NCBI GenBank assembly: GCA_018398585.1
Contig: JAGTTD010000021.1
Location: 23,341,107 to 23,405,106 of the forward strand
DNA length: 64,000 nucleotides
Origin: Simmondsia chinensis
Lineage: Eukaryota > Streptophyta > Magnoliopsida > Caryophyllales > Simmondsiaceae
Direction of reading: 5' to 3'
The notes under the pieces: model-generated
What the model saw: the letters and a program-made list of their open reading frames with translations, nothing else
What the model was told of the DNA's origin: nothing
Database searches by the model: none
Made by a program: the position numbers and the translations under genes
Part shown: positions 40,601 to 52,286 of the stretch, in pieces
Layout: each line of letters begins with the position of its first letter
Position numbering within the stretch: the stretch's first letter is position 1

Positions 40601-41881
40601 CAATACCATAGATAGAAAGACAGGCACCATTACCAACTAAAATTTTATCAGACCCGGTGTATGGAAACAAGGACGTTAGGATACCTAAATTATTTGTCAT
40701 GTGGGAGAAGGCCCCGCTATCCATGACCCAAGAGGGATCGAAAGTGGGGGAGGAATAATATTGTGGAGAGCACTGACTCGCATCAAAACCTGGATAGAAG
40801 CTATAGCCAGTGGTATAAATATTATTTGCAGGATGAAATTGTGGATTAGAAACGTTACCACCTGAGGGAGCAGAACCAAAAGGAGGAGGTCGACATTACG
40901 TGTTGAACTGCGGAATAAAGGGCATGCCCTTGAAATTCGGAGCCCACAAATTTTGCATTCACTGATTACCATAACCGCAACCATTTCTACCTTTGCTACG
41001 ACCATTACCACGACCTCCACGACCACGACCGTTACCACGGCTATTACCATACTCATTTCCATAACCAGGCTGCTGTTGTTGAGCAAGAAAGGCTGCCTGC
41101 TGATTGGTTGATTGCGGCTGGGGTGGTGGCGGTACGACCGGTGTGACCGTGACCGGCGGAGGGGTTGGGTGCTCACCCGAGGCCCCGGCTGCGAGAAGAA
41201 CAGATGAAGAGCCTGCATTGGCATGCTTAAGACGAGAGTCCTCATTCATCAACATAGAACGGGCCTCAATAAAGGATGGGAAGGGAGCACTGGACGTAAT
41301 AGATGTACAAACAGCACTGTAATCCTTTTCATCAGAACCATATCAACATCAGTAATAGAGGCATTGACAGACTTGAGATTATCAGCCAAAGATTTAATCT
41401 TCGTGAGATAGGCTAACATGGAGAGATTACCTTTCTTAATATTAGTTAATTCACGTTTAAATTGCAATTGACGTGATTGTGCGAAATCAGTCAAAAGACG
41501 GGTGATAGAACCCCAAAGTGATGCAGCAGTGACATCATCATCAGTACCACACACAACACTAGCAAGATCGGGAGAGATAGTACCAAATATCCAGGAAATA
41601 AGAAGATTATCAATCTGTCTCTAATAGCAATAGTGGGGATCTGATGTAGCAGGCTGAGAGGAGGTGCCATCAAGGTGATCATCCACAGCATAACCTTTAC
41701 AAACAGAAAGAAAAGACCGGCGCCAAACTAAATATGTAGATGGATCGTTCAAATCTAGGGTCGAGGAAATTTGATGGTGAATATTTGAGACGCTAAACGG
41801 TGTGGGGAGTGAAGGACCACCGGCGGGAGGGGGCAGCACCACGTCATGGGAAGTGGTGGTAGAGGAGGTTATGTCTACCAT
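37650..41881 (-). pseudogene. Copia gag-pol polyprotein, broken by stops and frameshifts
   Basis: From 41881 leftwards: UBN2-type gag (LDLNDPSTYLVWRRSFL), a Gly/Arg-rich gag tail (about 41000), protease start MDSGAFSHMTN (40724), GAG-pre-integrase LWHRRLGHPG, integrase core with SDVW, QCDNGTEY and ERMHR acidic sites, the reverse transcriptase ([17 protein letters not shown] [17 protein letters not shown]) and RNase H (SRSSVEAEYRAVA, HIEIDIHFVRE) to the terminal KNLP and stop at 37650. In-frame stops are seen near 41621, 40970, 40907, 39780 and 38722; one-base frame changes near 41330, 39660 and 37950. Not capable of making a full polyprotein. Confidence 0.93.
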
Positions 41882-42366
41882 GGGGATGGCGGCGGTGCCG
41901 GTAGATCTGGAGGTTCGGTGTCAACGTGGCTATGGGCGGCTCGTGTGGTGGAATCCGGTGGTCTTCGTTGGACTTAAGTGTCGGCGGTGTGGACTTTGGG
42001 TAGAAACGGTAGAGTTGCAGAAGAGAAAGTGACTGAGAATTCAAAAAAATCCTCGGCTGGTAGATTTGGTGGAGTTGCGTACCAACGATGTGCGGAAGAG
42101 ATTTGGTGGGTCTGGTGAGGAGGAGGAGAAGCCTACGTTGGTGACGGCGTGGGGTCGGAGGGGGCGGGGTCGGACAAGCCTACGTTGGTGACGGCGCGGG
42201 GTCGGAGGGGGCGGGGTCGGACAAGTCTATGTATATATGTTCGATCGGACTGGGTCGGAGGGGACGGCGGCGGATCTGGTGATTCTGGGCAGCGGCAGCG
42301 GCGGCGTTGGAGATGAAAGATGAAAAGGCTAGGGTTTGCCTTATTTTTATGAGATAGCTAAGGTTA

Positions 42367-42378
42367 GCTCTGATAACA
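42367..42378 (-). other. Copia primer-binding site
   Basis: Minus-strand TGTTATCAGAGC directly inside the 5' LTR differs by one base from the usual plant initiator tRNA-Met site TGGTATCAGAGC. Confidence 0.85.
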
Positions 42379-42553
42379 TGTGAAAGTATAGTATTGAGAA
42401 TAATTGGTGCTCCTAGAATGAGAGTCCTCTCATATATATATATATATATATAGTTTACACAGAACCTCAAGGCTAAGCCTAATGGGCCTAGTCTATACAA
42501 TTGTAGCCCATTACTAATATAGCCCATAATACATTATACATTATAGTCTAATA
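42379..42553 (-). repeat. 5' LTR of the Copia element
   Basis: 175 bp, identical in ends to the left LTR, TA run shorter (about 42433-42451). Its outer edge is 267 bases from the BBD stop codon. Confidence 0.93.
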
Positions 42554-42819
42554 GTTAGTGCGTTGCTATATGCAGTCATCAGGGTTCTGTAACTTATTGT
42601 GAAGCCCAGAAAATTGGCCCATGTACTATTTTCAAAATAGTGAAATTAACATGCTCCCCTCCATGGACGTAAACTTAAAGTCGAACTACATAAATTCTGG
42701 TGTCATGATTTTTCTCCCCAACTCCCTTCTTTTGTGCATGTAGTTTCGATTTAGGGTTCTGGAATGTGGATGGTCCTAATTAGAAAGTACACTTTCAAAG
42801 ACGAAACAGCTCTTACCTG

Positions 42820-45800
42820 TCATGCCCAATTCCTTTTGGCACGGAGTTGGGTGAGTTTGTCCCTCCATTCAGCTGCAAATCAATATGACAATCATGAGAA
42901 TTTCAGATATTTAACGATGAAGGACAAACATCTAAGGGCAGCCAAGCACATGAGACTCTGGCTAAGTCGCGTCTGGGGAGAATCAAATGCGCGCAACCTT
43001 ATTGTTGCATTTTGGGAAGAGACTGCTTATAAAACCATGGCTTCTAGGTTAAATTGGAGCCACTTAATGGTTAGAAATATGCTAAAAATTGCAAGCATGA
43101 AGATCATGGCAGCAGATCCCAATTTACAGTCATGTAAAACGAGAAGTCGCGGTGCCATGAAAGGGGGTGTCCTACATAAGGAATCCCCACAATTTTTCAT
43201 TCGGTTTTTTAGGGAACAGAAGTTGCTTTTAGTCCTTATATTTGCAAAAACCTGCATAAATAACCAAACAATTATTAACTTTTCCAATCTTTTTAACATA
43301 TCAATACATTTATAAATATATTTTAGACCTGTTAGGTATCATTTTCTGTATGTAGTTTTTAGTTTTTTAGAAATTCGAAATTAGGCTTTTAAAACGTTCT
43401 TTTCTTTTTTTTGGTTTCTCGGTCTCAACTTTTTACTTAAACTACAAAGACATTGAACACAAGCCAAAAACAAGAAGAAAAAAAAATGTTTCCAAATTAT
43501 GGTTTTTAGTTTTTAAAAACGGAAAAGTCTTTAGTAAATAAAATGCAATATATATTCATTATAGCAGTTGCTACAAAGAGTACCATTATAAGGACAAATC
43601 AAGAGTCACCAACCCAAAATCCATTATGTAATTCGGTTACATTATCTGGCTCGACAACGATTTTAAGACAAGCAGAGGACTTGGCTATAGCTGTTTCTTT
43701 CACTTGTATCTTTCTTCTAAACCTTTCTAAGTATAATAAATTTTTTAAGAGAACACGGGATTTCAGTCCTTACCAGCATCTTGATACCGTTCCTCACCAG
43801 CAGCATCCAACATGTTGCGCAGCAGGTTGAATTCTGTTGTCTCAACACATGGCTGACCACTAGGCCTGAGACAGCAATAATAATGCAAATAAGATCGTCT
43901 TTAGCCAAAACTGAGAATTTGATTAGCAATGGTTCCCCTCAAGCAATCTAGAAAACAAAAAAGGGTGTTAAAAAGGTGAAACAACCATTGTACTACGTGT
44001 TTAAGCTTTTTAGTGGTTATATATCATAATCGAGAGTTTATGAGTCTTCCTTTTGTGGTTAATTGCATTATTTAGGCAATTTGGACTTTTGGTCATCTAA
44101 ATACTGACTCTATACTGTAAGGTTGAGGCTCTAGGGGAAGAAGTCATAGGTCCAAATCTCCTCAGCCTTAACCCCACATACAGGAGTGGGAATACTTCCT
44201 GTATCATAGTAAAACATGGAGCATGACCCTAAAACTAAAATTAATGTATATTATTAAGAGTATGTTGTAAAGGTCAGCCTAGAAGATGTAATAAGGGAAT
44301 TTTGAAGGAAATATGTTGGTCATTTATCAACTAAGCTCATGAAGCCCCTATCGTCCAGTGTACTTCAAGCAGTCATCAAGACTAGAATCCAAATAAAAAC
44401 GAGATTCGAGGCAACTGAAAACAAAAATTACCGATCCAGTTCTGTAAATAGCAAGCCGTCTGATGCAAGGCCTAAAGACGGAGGCTTTGCAGATGCAACT
44501 ATTTTCATCCCATCATTATATGCCAATTGTTTGTTTACTTGTATTGGCACCTGCGCAGAAGTTCAAAAGATGAGCATAACTTCGTAAGCAGTAACTGTTT
44601 CCATCTTTTCACTACTGAATATCCCAAAAGGTTAGAAATTTGAATATAAACGTGCAATTACAAACATTAAAGATACTGTTACTCTCCACCATACAGATTA
44701 AAGGGAGATATGAAGGAAAAATCAGTATGAGACCCAGAATTATATTCACACATAATATCACTAGTAACATATTCTAAATATCACAAACTAGTTTTGACAT
44801 TACCAATTAGGAAAAAAATTGAATACAAAGATGAGTGAAGAATTATCGTCAACTGGAAAAACCAGGGAGAACAAAGTATCATTATATAACAATGAATTGC
44901 ATAACAACTAGTTCAAATATGTCATATAATGACCTTTATTTGATTTGGTGGTCCCATCTAACCTAGTATACATCTTTCCCGAGTCTGATAGGGTGCAAGT
45001 ATTCATAACTCTGCAAAGCTCCGATTCACAATTTTACTAACGGATGGATCCATTTCAACTCAAACCTGACATATGACAAATCACGATACGCCAATCGAAG
45101 CCTTATTTTAATGATCCTAATCAGTAGCAATGAGATGAAGAACTTAAGGAAGGACATGCAGAAAATCCCAAAATGCATTTTAATTGGGCAGTAAAGTTAT
45201 AGAAGTTACTTTGTGTTTCTATGAGATTTTTCTTCTTCTGTTCTTGATTTCATGGATTTCGTGGATATTTTACACGTGAGTTCTTCCTTTATTATAATCT
45301 TGGATGCTTCCCTCAGCATCCTTCCATCGACAATAAAATGATTCTTTTGTCTGATTGCAAAGAAACATTACCTTGCATCTAACAGCAATATTAATGGCAT
45401 CTGATGGCCGAAGGTCAAAGCTGATACTTGCAGCTTCATCACCCGCCTGTAGACAAAGAAATTCATATACAGTACTTTTGGTTTTTAAAATTACATAGCA
45501 AGTTCGCTCTGTTCAATATACCTTCGCAAGATATATCTGAGCAAAATATGCCTCATGCACTCTCTTAGTTACTCGAACAAGTTTGACCTGCACAAGAACA
45601 ACACGATTCATTATCATTGTCAACTTGAAGGAAAACAACATGGAACCAGGGAGCACTAGAAAGCAGTCAAATACTTACTTCATATCCCATCTTCTCAATC
45701 ATCTCCTTGATGACTTGATACATAGTTGGTCTTGCCTGTAAGACATCATCAATAGTAAATAAATCAATATACAAAAAAAAAAAAATCACAATACAATGAG

Positions 45801-47512
45801 TTCATGGAATCAAATTACGGTCGTTCATAACATAAAGGCCATTACATAAACATATTTCGAGCTAGGTGTTACATCAGCAATTGCATAACAATACTTCTGT
45901 AATGGGCCCCATAACAAACATACATTATATTCTATTCTTCAGAACATATAAAACTACCCCACAAATTGAAAATTAATGAGCAAATGGCTATTCATTTAAA
46001 TTTTTGCAAATATAAAGTTTAGGAAAACAAATTATGTTCCCTTAAAAAACTCAAAACAATTGCTATGACCTGTTATGTCTAGGACATCTGTTTCCGTAAC
46101 ATCGCGACCACGAATGACAGTGAAAAAAATTCATTCAATGACAGACATGGAAGCTTCAGAATACAAATAACATTGATCTAACAGGTAAAATATGAAGAAA
46201 GGAACATACAATATGTACATTACGGACTGCAGCCATCAGTAACACACTTGGCATCTCCACTGCCAAACAAGATGAAAAACAATACTAAGGATGGGGAGTC
46301 AATATCAAAAGCCGCAGATGTTTCTTAGGACAAAGACATGTAACGTACTAACGATTATAGGAAGAAGAAGTCCATTTCCATCTTCTATCTTTAGTACAAT
46401 AGCTGGATGAGGAGCATAATCTGGTAGATGGCCACTTTGGGGGTTGTTATGCACACATTTTAAGAACCTGCCGTCTCTCATCTTAATCATGAAACCATCT
46501 GCACCACTCTTCACCTCAACTACAACCAGAAATCAGAAAAAGAAACAAATGAATCAGGAAAATAAATCAAATGCATTTTACGACAATTCAACCCATTCCA
46601 TAAATATGAGGTGATTCAACATGAGAAAATTGTTTCAGAATGAAGTAGCATAAATTGAGACCTTAGATGCAACTAAGCATTCTTATGCATGCTCTTGCGC
46701 ATCCATGCAGAACCCAATACAGCACAAGGTAAACAATGATGTCATTAAGTGCATATGATATAATGATGGTCTGCTTTATAGGTTTTAGCCTGTTTGGAAT
46801 TCCTCTGGAACATTCCTCCCTCCACTCCTCAGGTTTGCTGGACATGATCTGAAGGTTGTCAACCTGATAACCTAGTTTATAAGCATGTAAGCCTTGCAAG
46901 CTTGAGAAGCAATTTCCAGAGAGCAGACAATTGGCAACCGTGGAGCTCAATGGTCCAACAGGTTCAAGCAGTGCAGCTCATTGGGTTATCTCAACAAATA
47001 TAAAATACTAAAGACATATTTCCAGAAAAACAAACCAATAAGAACATATTGAACATACACAAAATCAAAAAACATAAAAGACAATACTGAGGCTGGATAG
47101 ATCATAAACAAATTAGTCACCCACAAAGACCATAACATATTTGGGGCAATCCAAGCTGCAGAGAGGTGCAAGCACACTCAATGTCATGTGGGGTAACAGT
47201 TAAGTTTCTCATACCAGCTTCAGTGACACTAGAATTGATATAATCATCATCATTCTCGCTAAAGTTCTCAGCTCTGCTGCTGCCATTCGAGGAAGAACTG
47301 TATGTACAATGTACTGTCACAAGCCTTTGCATATGAATCAAGCGAGCATGTGTGCCTGCACTAGTCCTTCGTTGACCTATAACCTTGTTGCCCCAAAACC
47401 CACTTTTGTAATTGCAATCCTTCACCATGGTTCCATTGAATGGAATCCAGCACAGACCCACTTGATTTGCACGAATTGAGTGGCATATAATTGGCCCTTG
47501 TAGAGTCCCCAT
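42820..47512 (-). CDS. BBD1: Bifunctional nuclease (BBD, DUF151 + UVR), 9 exons, 326 aa
   Basis: Exons, minus strand: 47512-47215, 46519-46349, 46259-46210, 45735-45679, 45587-45522, 45446-45372, 44550-44432, 43865-43774, 42872-42820. Phases agree throughout and give 326 residues against 325 in Arabidopsis BBD1. The DUF151/BFN domain runs from about residue 118 to 262 (RDGRFLKCVHNNP, HPAIVLKIEDG, ARPTMYQVIKEM, SFDLRPSDAINIAVRCK). A UVR-type C-terminal motif follows (LLRNMLDAAGEERYQDA, EWRDKL). Family knowledge: RNase plus DNase activity and a role in basal defence with abscisic acid-linked callose deposition. The ATG opens the conserved MGTLQGP. A 5'-UTR intron (about 47533-48693) is suggested by a CAG|GTACTG donor. 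Immediately after the stop codon lies a strong donor CAG|GTAAGA, so a 3'-UTR intron is possible. BBD1 versus BBD2 cannot be decided. Confidence 0.93.
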
Positions 47513-49109
47513 CTCACTTCTTCTCTACCCTATGATTTAAACATTGAATTACTAATGGTCACAAACAGAGGCATTTCATTTGTCAAAGGATACTAATGTT
47601 TCCCTATATTAAGGAGTTCACATATAAGTATATTAACAAATACCATATTGACGTCGTGACAAAATTAGATCAATGTATTAGCATCATAAAGTCAAATAAT
47701 AGTTGCTAGATAATGTAACGCCAGTCACATAATGGATTTGAAGACACCCGTTAAGTGTTTCATTAAGTAACTATAACTATACTTTTGTAGAGGCCTATAT
47801 AACGCACATATATTGCACGAATTTCATTTACTAAAACACATTTAAAAACCATCATATTGATATAGAAAGTAACAATTATATGACTCTTCATTCAACTTTT
47901 AAAACAAAGAGCTTAAAAACAGCTCATATTCCTTTAGAAAAAGGAAAAAATTGGATCAGTGACGTTGCGGTTACTGTGATTTAATTCAACGGTAAGTGTA
48001 GGGAACACTTCAGCTCATCTCCGCTGGTTTTAGAATCCCACCTCTACAGTCTTATGCTGTAAAAACTCCTTGACTAATTTCTGGACTCAATCGGATTTAA
48101 CACTCTAGCCGAAGGAAAAAAAAAAAAGGCTCAAAATCACCTGGAAAGTTCAGATTTTTTAGGTGGGTTGGAAAGCTTGCAACTAGAAAATTCAGATAAT
48201 TAACTTCCCAATTTCGTTTAAAGAAGCACGAAGCAGGTTCGGTTTCACAATTTCCGCCTCCTACAAGCACACACACACTACGCGCTTAGACACACCGCAA
48301 ATCCCGGCTTCATATTCAAATTATTCACTCCTCTACGCAACTTAAGTAGCAAATGATCTCAATTTCATCCAAATTTCAATCATCATAAACTTCCTATTAA
48401 TCACAAGCATTTCAACATCTCAATAACTGAACAATTCGAGGAAAGATGCAAAATATTACTCACAATTTCATCCAAGTCTCAATCGAAGCACTTCAACATA
48501 TCAATTACTGAATAATTCAACGAAAGATGCAAAATTAGTCACAATTGCATCCAAATCTCAATCATCATAAACTCCCTATCAATCACAACCACTTCAACAA
48601 CCGAAAGGTGCAATATATTAATAAAATTCCGTAGTATCAAACCTGAGATGCTCAAAAGCTCAAATTCCACTTCCTCAACGATCAGTACCTGCAAACACAA
48701 AAATCCAATCCAACTCCTTTTCCACTGAACTAGAACTAGAACGAATCAAACTTTCACCTCAAAAAGGTCAGATCAAGGATGTAAGAACTAAAAATTTGAA
48801 AATTTAAGGAAGAAAAACAAGTGGATCAATAGAGAGAATTAGGAGAAAGTATTGACGGTTACTAAAAAAGTGAGTGAGATCAGAGGAAGAAAAAATGGAT
48901 AAGAGATTCCCATTTTTCGTTCGTATAAAAAGCAGAGAGAGAAGATATTTAGCATAAAAGGACATACGGCAGTGGAGGATATAAAATAATCTATCTGGTG
49001 TATATTGCTTAAACTGACGAAGTCTCCCTTGCACGTCGTTTTTGTTTGTTGAGGAGACTAATTAAGAGAGAGAAAATATATTAAGCTGATTATTTTTATT
49101 ATAAAGTAA

Positions 49110-49600
49110 TGTTAGAATGTTATTTATCTTAAAATTAATATTAGTTTAATATGATTAGGATTTAATTTGGATAAAGTATGATTTATATTATGTTATCTAA
49201 ATAAGTTTGATTCGAATTGATAGAATTGGGATGTAAAAGAAAAGTGAGGAAAATGTGAGGGGTTAGAGAAGTTATATAGCTTCTTCTATTCAAAGCTACG
49301 TTTTGAGTGGGTTGGTATCTCGTCGTGTAGAAGCTACATTGAAGAGGGTTGGTGACTCACCGTGCAGTAGTTACACTTTGAGAGAGTTAGTGACTTACCA
49401 TATAATAGTCACATTAGCGATGATTGATGATTGTATAGGGGTTTGGGGGTTATAATTAGATGTTTATAGTGGATTGAGGCAGCCGTTGGTTCTTTTCCCT
49501 CTAATTGAGAGAGGGTTTCACGTAAATATCAATGTTTGTTTCAATGTTGTTGTGTTGATTTTACGCTTCCATTTGTGCTGGATTGTGAATTTTCCCAATA
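49110..49600 (+). repeat. Possible solo LTR between BBD and bHLH110
   Basis: 491 bp beginning TGTTAGAATGTTATTTATC and ending TTTTCCCAATA, flanked by AGTAA/GGTAA (4 of 5). Contains GTTATATAGCTTCTTC and the U5-like ATTGAGAGAGGGTTTCACG. No primer site or interior follows. Confidence 0.55.
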
Positions 49601-50672
49601 GGTAAAAGTATAAAGTAGTTCGAAATTGATTTAAATAAATTTTTAAATATCAAGAGTTATTTAAAAATTAGGTATTTAATTTAAATAAATTTGTAAATAT
49701 TTGTGGATTATGGAGTAAATATTTTTATTAGAATCAAATCTTGATTTTGTTTTAGTTATGTTTTGTTTGGAGTTGTTTTTTAACATTTGAATAAATACGT
49801 TACAGAATCAGTAGCGAGAAAGAGAAAACAGTGAAGAAAAATCAAAGAGAAAGAGATGTAGGCGATGTTTGGCTATAGCTGTTAGCGTTTAGTGTTTAGT
49901 TGCTAGCCGTTAGATGTTAACTGATGGGTAATGTTTTTGATAAGTTAAGATGAAAATGAGGGCCAAAATAATAAATAAAATTTGATTACATAGCATTTGA
50001 AAAGTTAAAAGTTAAGTTATTTAGCTTTTAAACGCTATAAAAACGCTAACAGTAAATTTTTTACCAAAAAATGCTACTAACTGTTTGACTAGTTAAAACA
50101 CTAAAAGCTATAAAAAACTGCTTGTCAAATATAGCCTTAGAGCTCGAGAGTCTCGAAATTTGCTTTATAATGGAAAAAATGTAATTTTTATTTTAAGGTT
50201 TATTATATTATAAAAAAAGGCAATTCTTCTCAATTCAAATATTTAATTAATAGTCAAAAATATATACTTATTTTCTAATATAACTTAATGAATCAATTGA
50301 TCAAGAATATTAATTAAAACAGTAAGTTTATTATTAATTAAGTTATATGAAATATAAAAGTTGACCCTACATCGCATGAAAAATAACTAAGAAAGATTAT
50401 TCTCAAGGCAATAATGTGACTTATAAGGAATGATTTCATAAAATTGTTTTGACAAACAACATTATCTTATCAGTTAACATTAATATATATAATTTAATAT
50501 TACAAACTTAAAAACATAATTAATTTAATACTCATATTTTTACTTCATGATATTATGTAAGGTGTATTGGGGTATGCAATTAATCTATTTATGGGATATA
50601 ATTTAGCATTATTCAAATTATGATCAAATTGGTATGACCAAGCCAAATGTCAAATCTATTTAATTTTAGCTT

Positions 50673-50731
50673 TTTTTTTTTTTTTATAAGTAGCAAGAAA
50701 AGTCGCGATACAGAAATTAATATCTCACAAC
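50673..50731 (-). mobile_element. Truncated retroposon tail (family X)
   Basis: 59 bp, poly-T on the plus strand, duplication TTAATTTTAGCTT (50660-50672, 50732-50744). Confidence 0.7.
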
Positions 50732-50779
50732 TTAATTTTAGCTTAATGAGATGCATTTGAGAATGACAACGCTAGTAGG

Positions 50780-51458
50780 CAGGGCCGGATATAGGGGTGT
50801 AAATGAGTCGAGCCGGCTCGCGACTCGTAATAAAGTTTGAAAAGCTCAGTTCGCTTTGAGCTCGAGCCTAGCCGAGCCCGAGCCTAGTGCAGCTCAGGCT
50901 CTTAGGCTTGTGAGCCTAAACAAGCCAAGCGAGCCTTTTTTATTATGGTATATTTGCTTAAATATTGCTCAATGAAGCATTATTGAAGTCTAAATGAGTC
51001 GAGTCCGAGCCTTAACCAGCCCAAACGAGCCTATATTGAGCTTAAATGGGCCGAAATATTGCAAGCTTAATGCGAAGCTTGCTAAGCTTAGATCGAGCCG
51101 AGCCGAGCCCGAGCTTTTAATGAGCCGAGCTCGAACCTGAACTTTTAAAGCTCGGCGAGCTTCAAGCTGAGCCTAAGTGGAGCTTAATGGTAATGAGCCA
51201 AGCCTCGAGCCTGGCAGGCTCGGGCTCGGCTCGGCTCAGCTCAAATACACCCCTAGCTGGACATAACCCCAAGCAACCCAAAAACCCGCTTGAGGCCCCA
51301 AAATTTTAAAGGCCCAAAATTTTTGAAGTTGTGCTTTTTAAAGTATTAATTCTTAGTATTATTAAATTTTATAGTCCAAATTATTATAATTTATTGTTTA
51401 TAAAGAGCTCCCTTTGAGAATTTCCCTTAAGGCCTCGAAAATGTTAGGACCGGCGCTG
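50780..51458. mobile_element. hAT-type element hosting a nested MITE
   Basis: Ends CAGGGCCGG / CCGGCGCTG and duplication CTAGTAGG/CTAGTTGG (50772-50779, 51459-51466; 7 of 8). Without the nested MITE it is about 207 bp and matches the element at 28514 in reverse orientation. Confidence 0.78.
50792..51255. mobile_element. hAT-type MITE nested in another hAT element
   Basis: 464 bp, ends TAGGGGTGTAAA / AATACACCCCTA, duplication GCCGGATA/GCTGGACA (6 of 8) inside the host element. Interior of GAGCCGAGC-type units as in the copies at 6232 and 7473. Confidence 0.8.
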
Positions 51459-52286
51459 CTAGTTGGTGATTACAATGGTTAATATCAGCACTAACTCCAT
51501 AACCTTAAAAGAGAGGGTTGTCTTGATGGATTTCTAATAGAACAATTCCTGCTGGAGTAGTTTTGTTTTTCCTTTCTTAGGTCTCTTTCGGGTTCAGGTT
51601 TTTATGAAGGAATTGAATCCACAGCTATTTCTAATTTTTTTTTTTTTTTTCAATGAAGTGTACGGTTGATGAAAGAAAAACTCAAGCTTTCATTTTTGTA
51701 GAAAATTTCATCAAAGATATTTCTGATATCATTGATATCCGCTAATAATGATCGCTTTTAGACTTGAGGGTCCAGAGCTGCAAAGTCAATGTGTATCACA
51801 GTTAGAAAGAAAATTAGCACATGAAATTGATACTAGAGCTTCTTTGACAGGAAGATCTCGAATTTAAATCTGACATAACTCTTAATATGAATAAAATTTT
51901 AACAGAAAATATGAAGTGTTAGAAAACTCGGAACAAGTTACACAATTACAAAATGTAAAAATGTTACAAAATTTGTTGATTAATGGATCAAACTTGGTCT
52001 AATCCTAATTTTTCATATAGTTTTTATTTTTTAGTAGGATGAACAAATTTGCTCCATTAATTATATATTGATATTTATGCATAGAGGATAAAGTTTCTCG
52101 CCTTTCGGCTTCGTCGTTAAAACGGTACTATATTCTGTAGATTTCCTGTTTTCATATTAGCTATTAACAGTGCGACGATAAAAAATATATAAAAAAGACA
52201 TTTCCGTTGTTAATAACTAAAATGAATATATATTATTCTAGGATAGCACCATATCAGCATATTTAAATAAGAGAAGGGATCGATAT

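Larger units (their letters stand above)
37385..42553 (-). mobile_element. Complete but decayed Ty1/Copia LTR retrotransposon (5.17 kb)
   Basis: Two matching LTRs (37385-37583, 42379-42553) flank a Copia-order interior and are bordered by the 5-bp target duplication GTTAG (37380-37384 and 42554-42558). The element reads on the minus strand: 5' LTR on the right, PBS for initiator tRNA-Met at 42367-42378, gag, protease, integrase, reverse transcriptase, RNase H, then a G-rich tract and the 3' LTR on the left. LTR ends are 5'-TATTAG..TTCACA-3', a TA..CA form instead of TG..CA. I count about 14 differences between the LTRs outside the TA repeat, mostly transitions, so the insertion is not recent. 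Confidence 0.95.
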
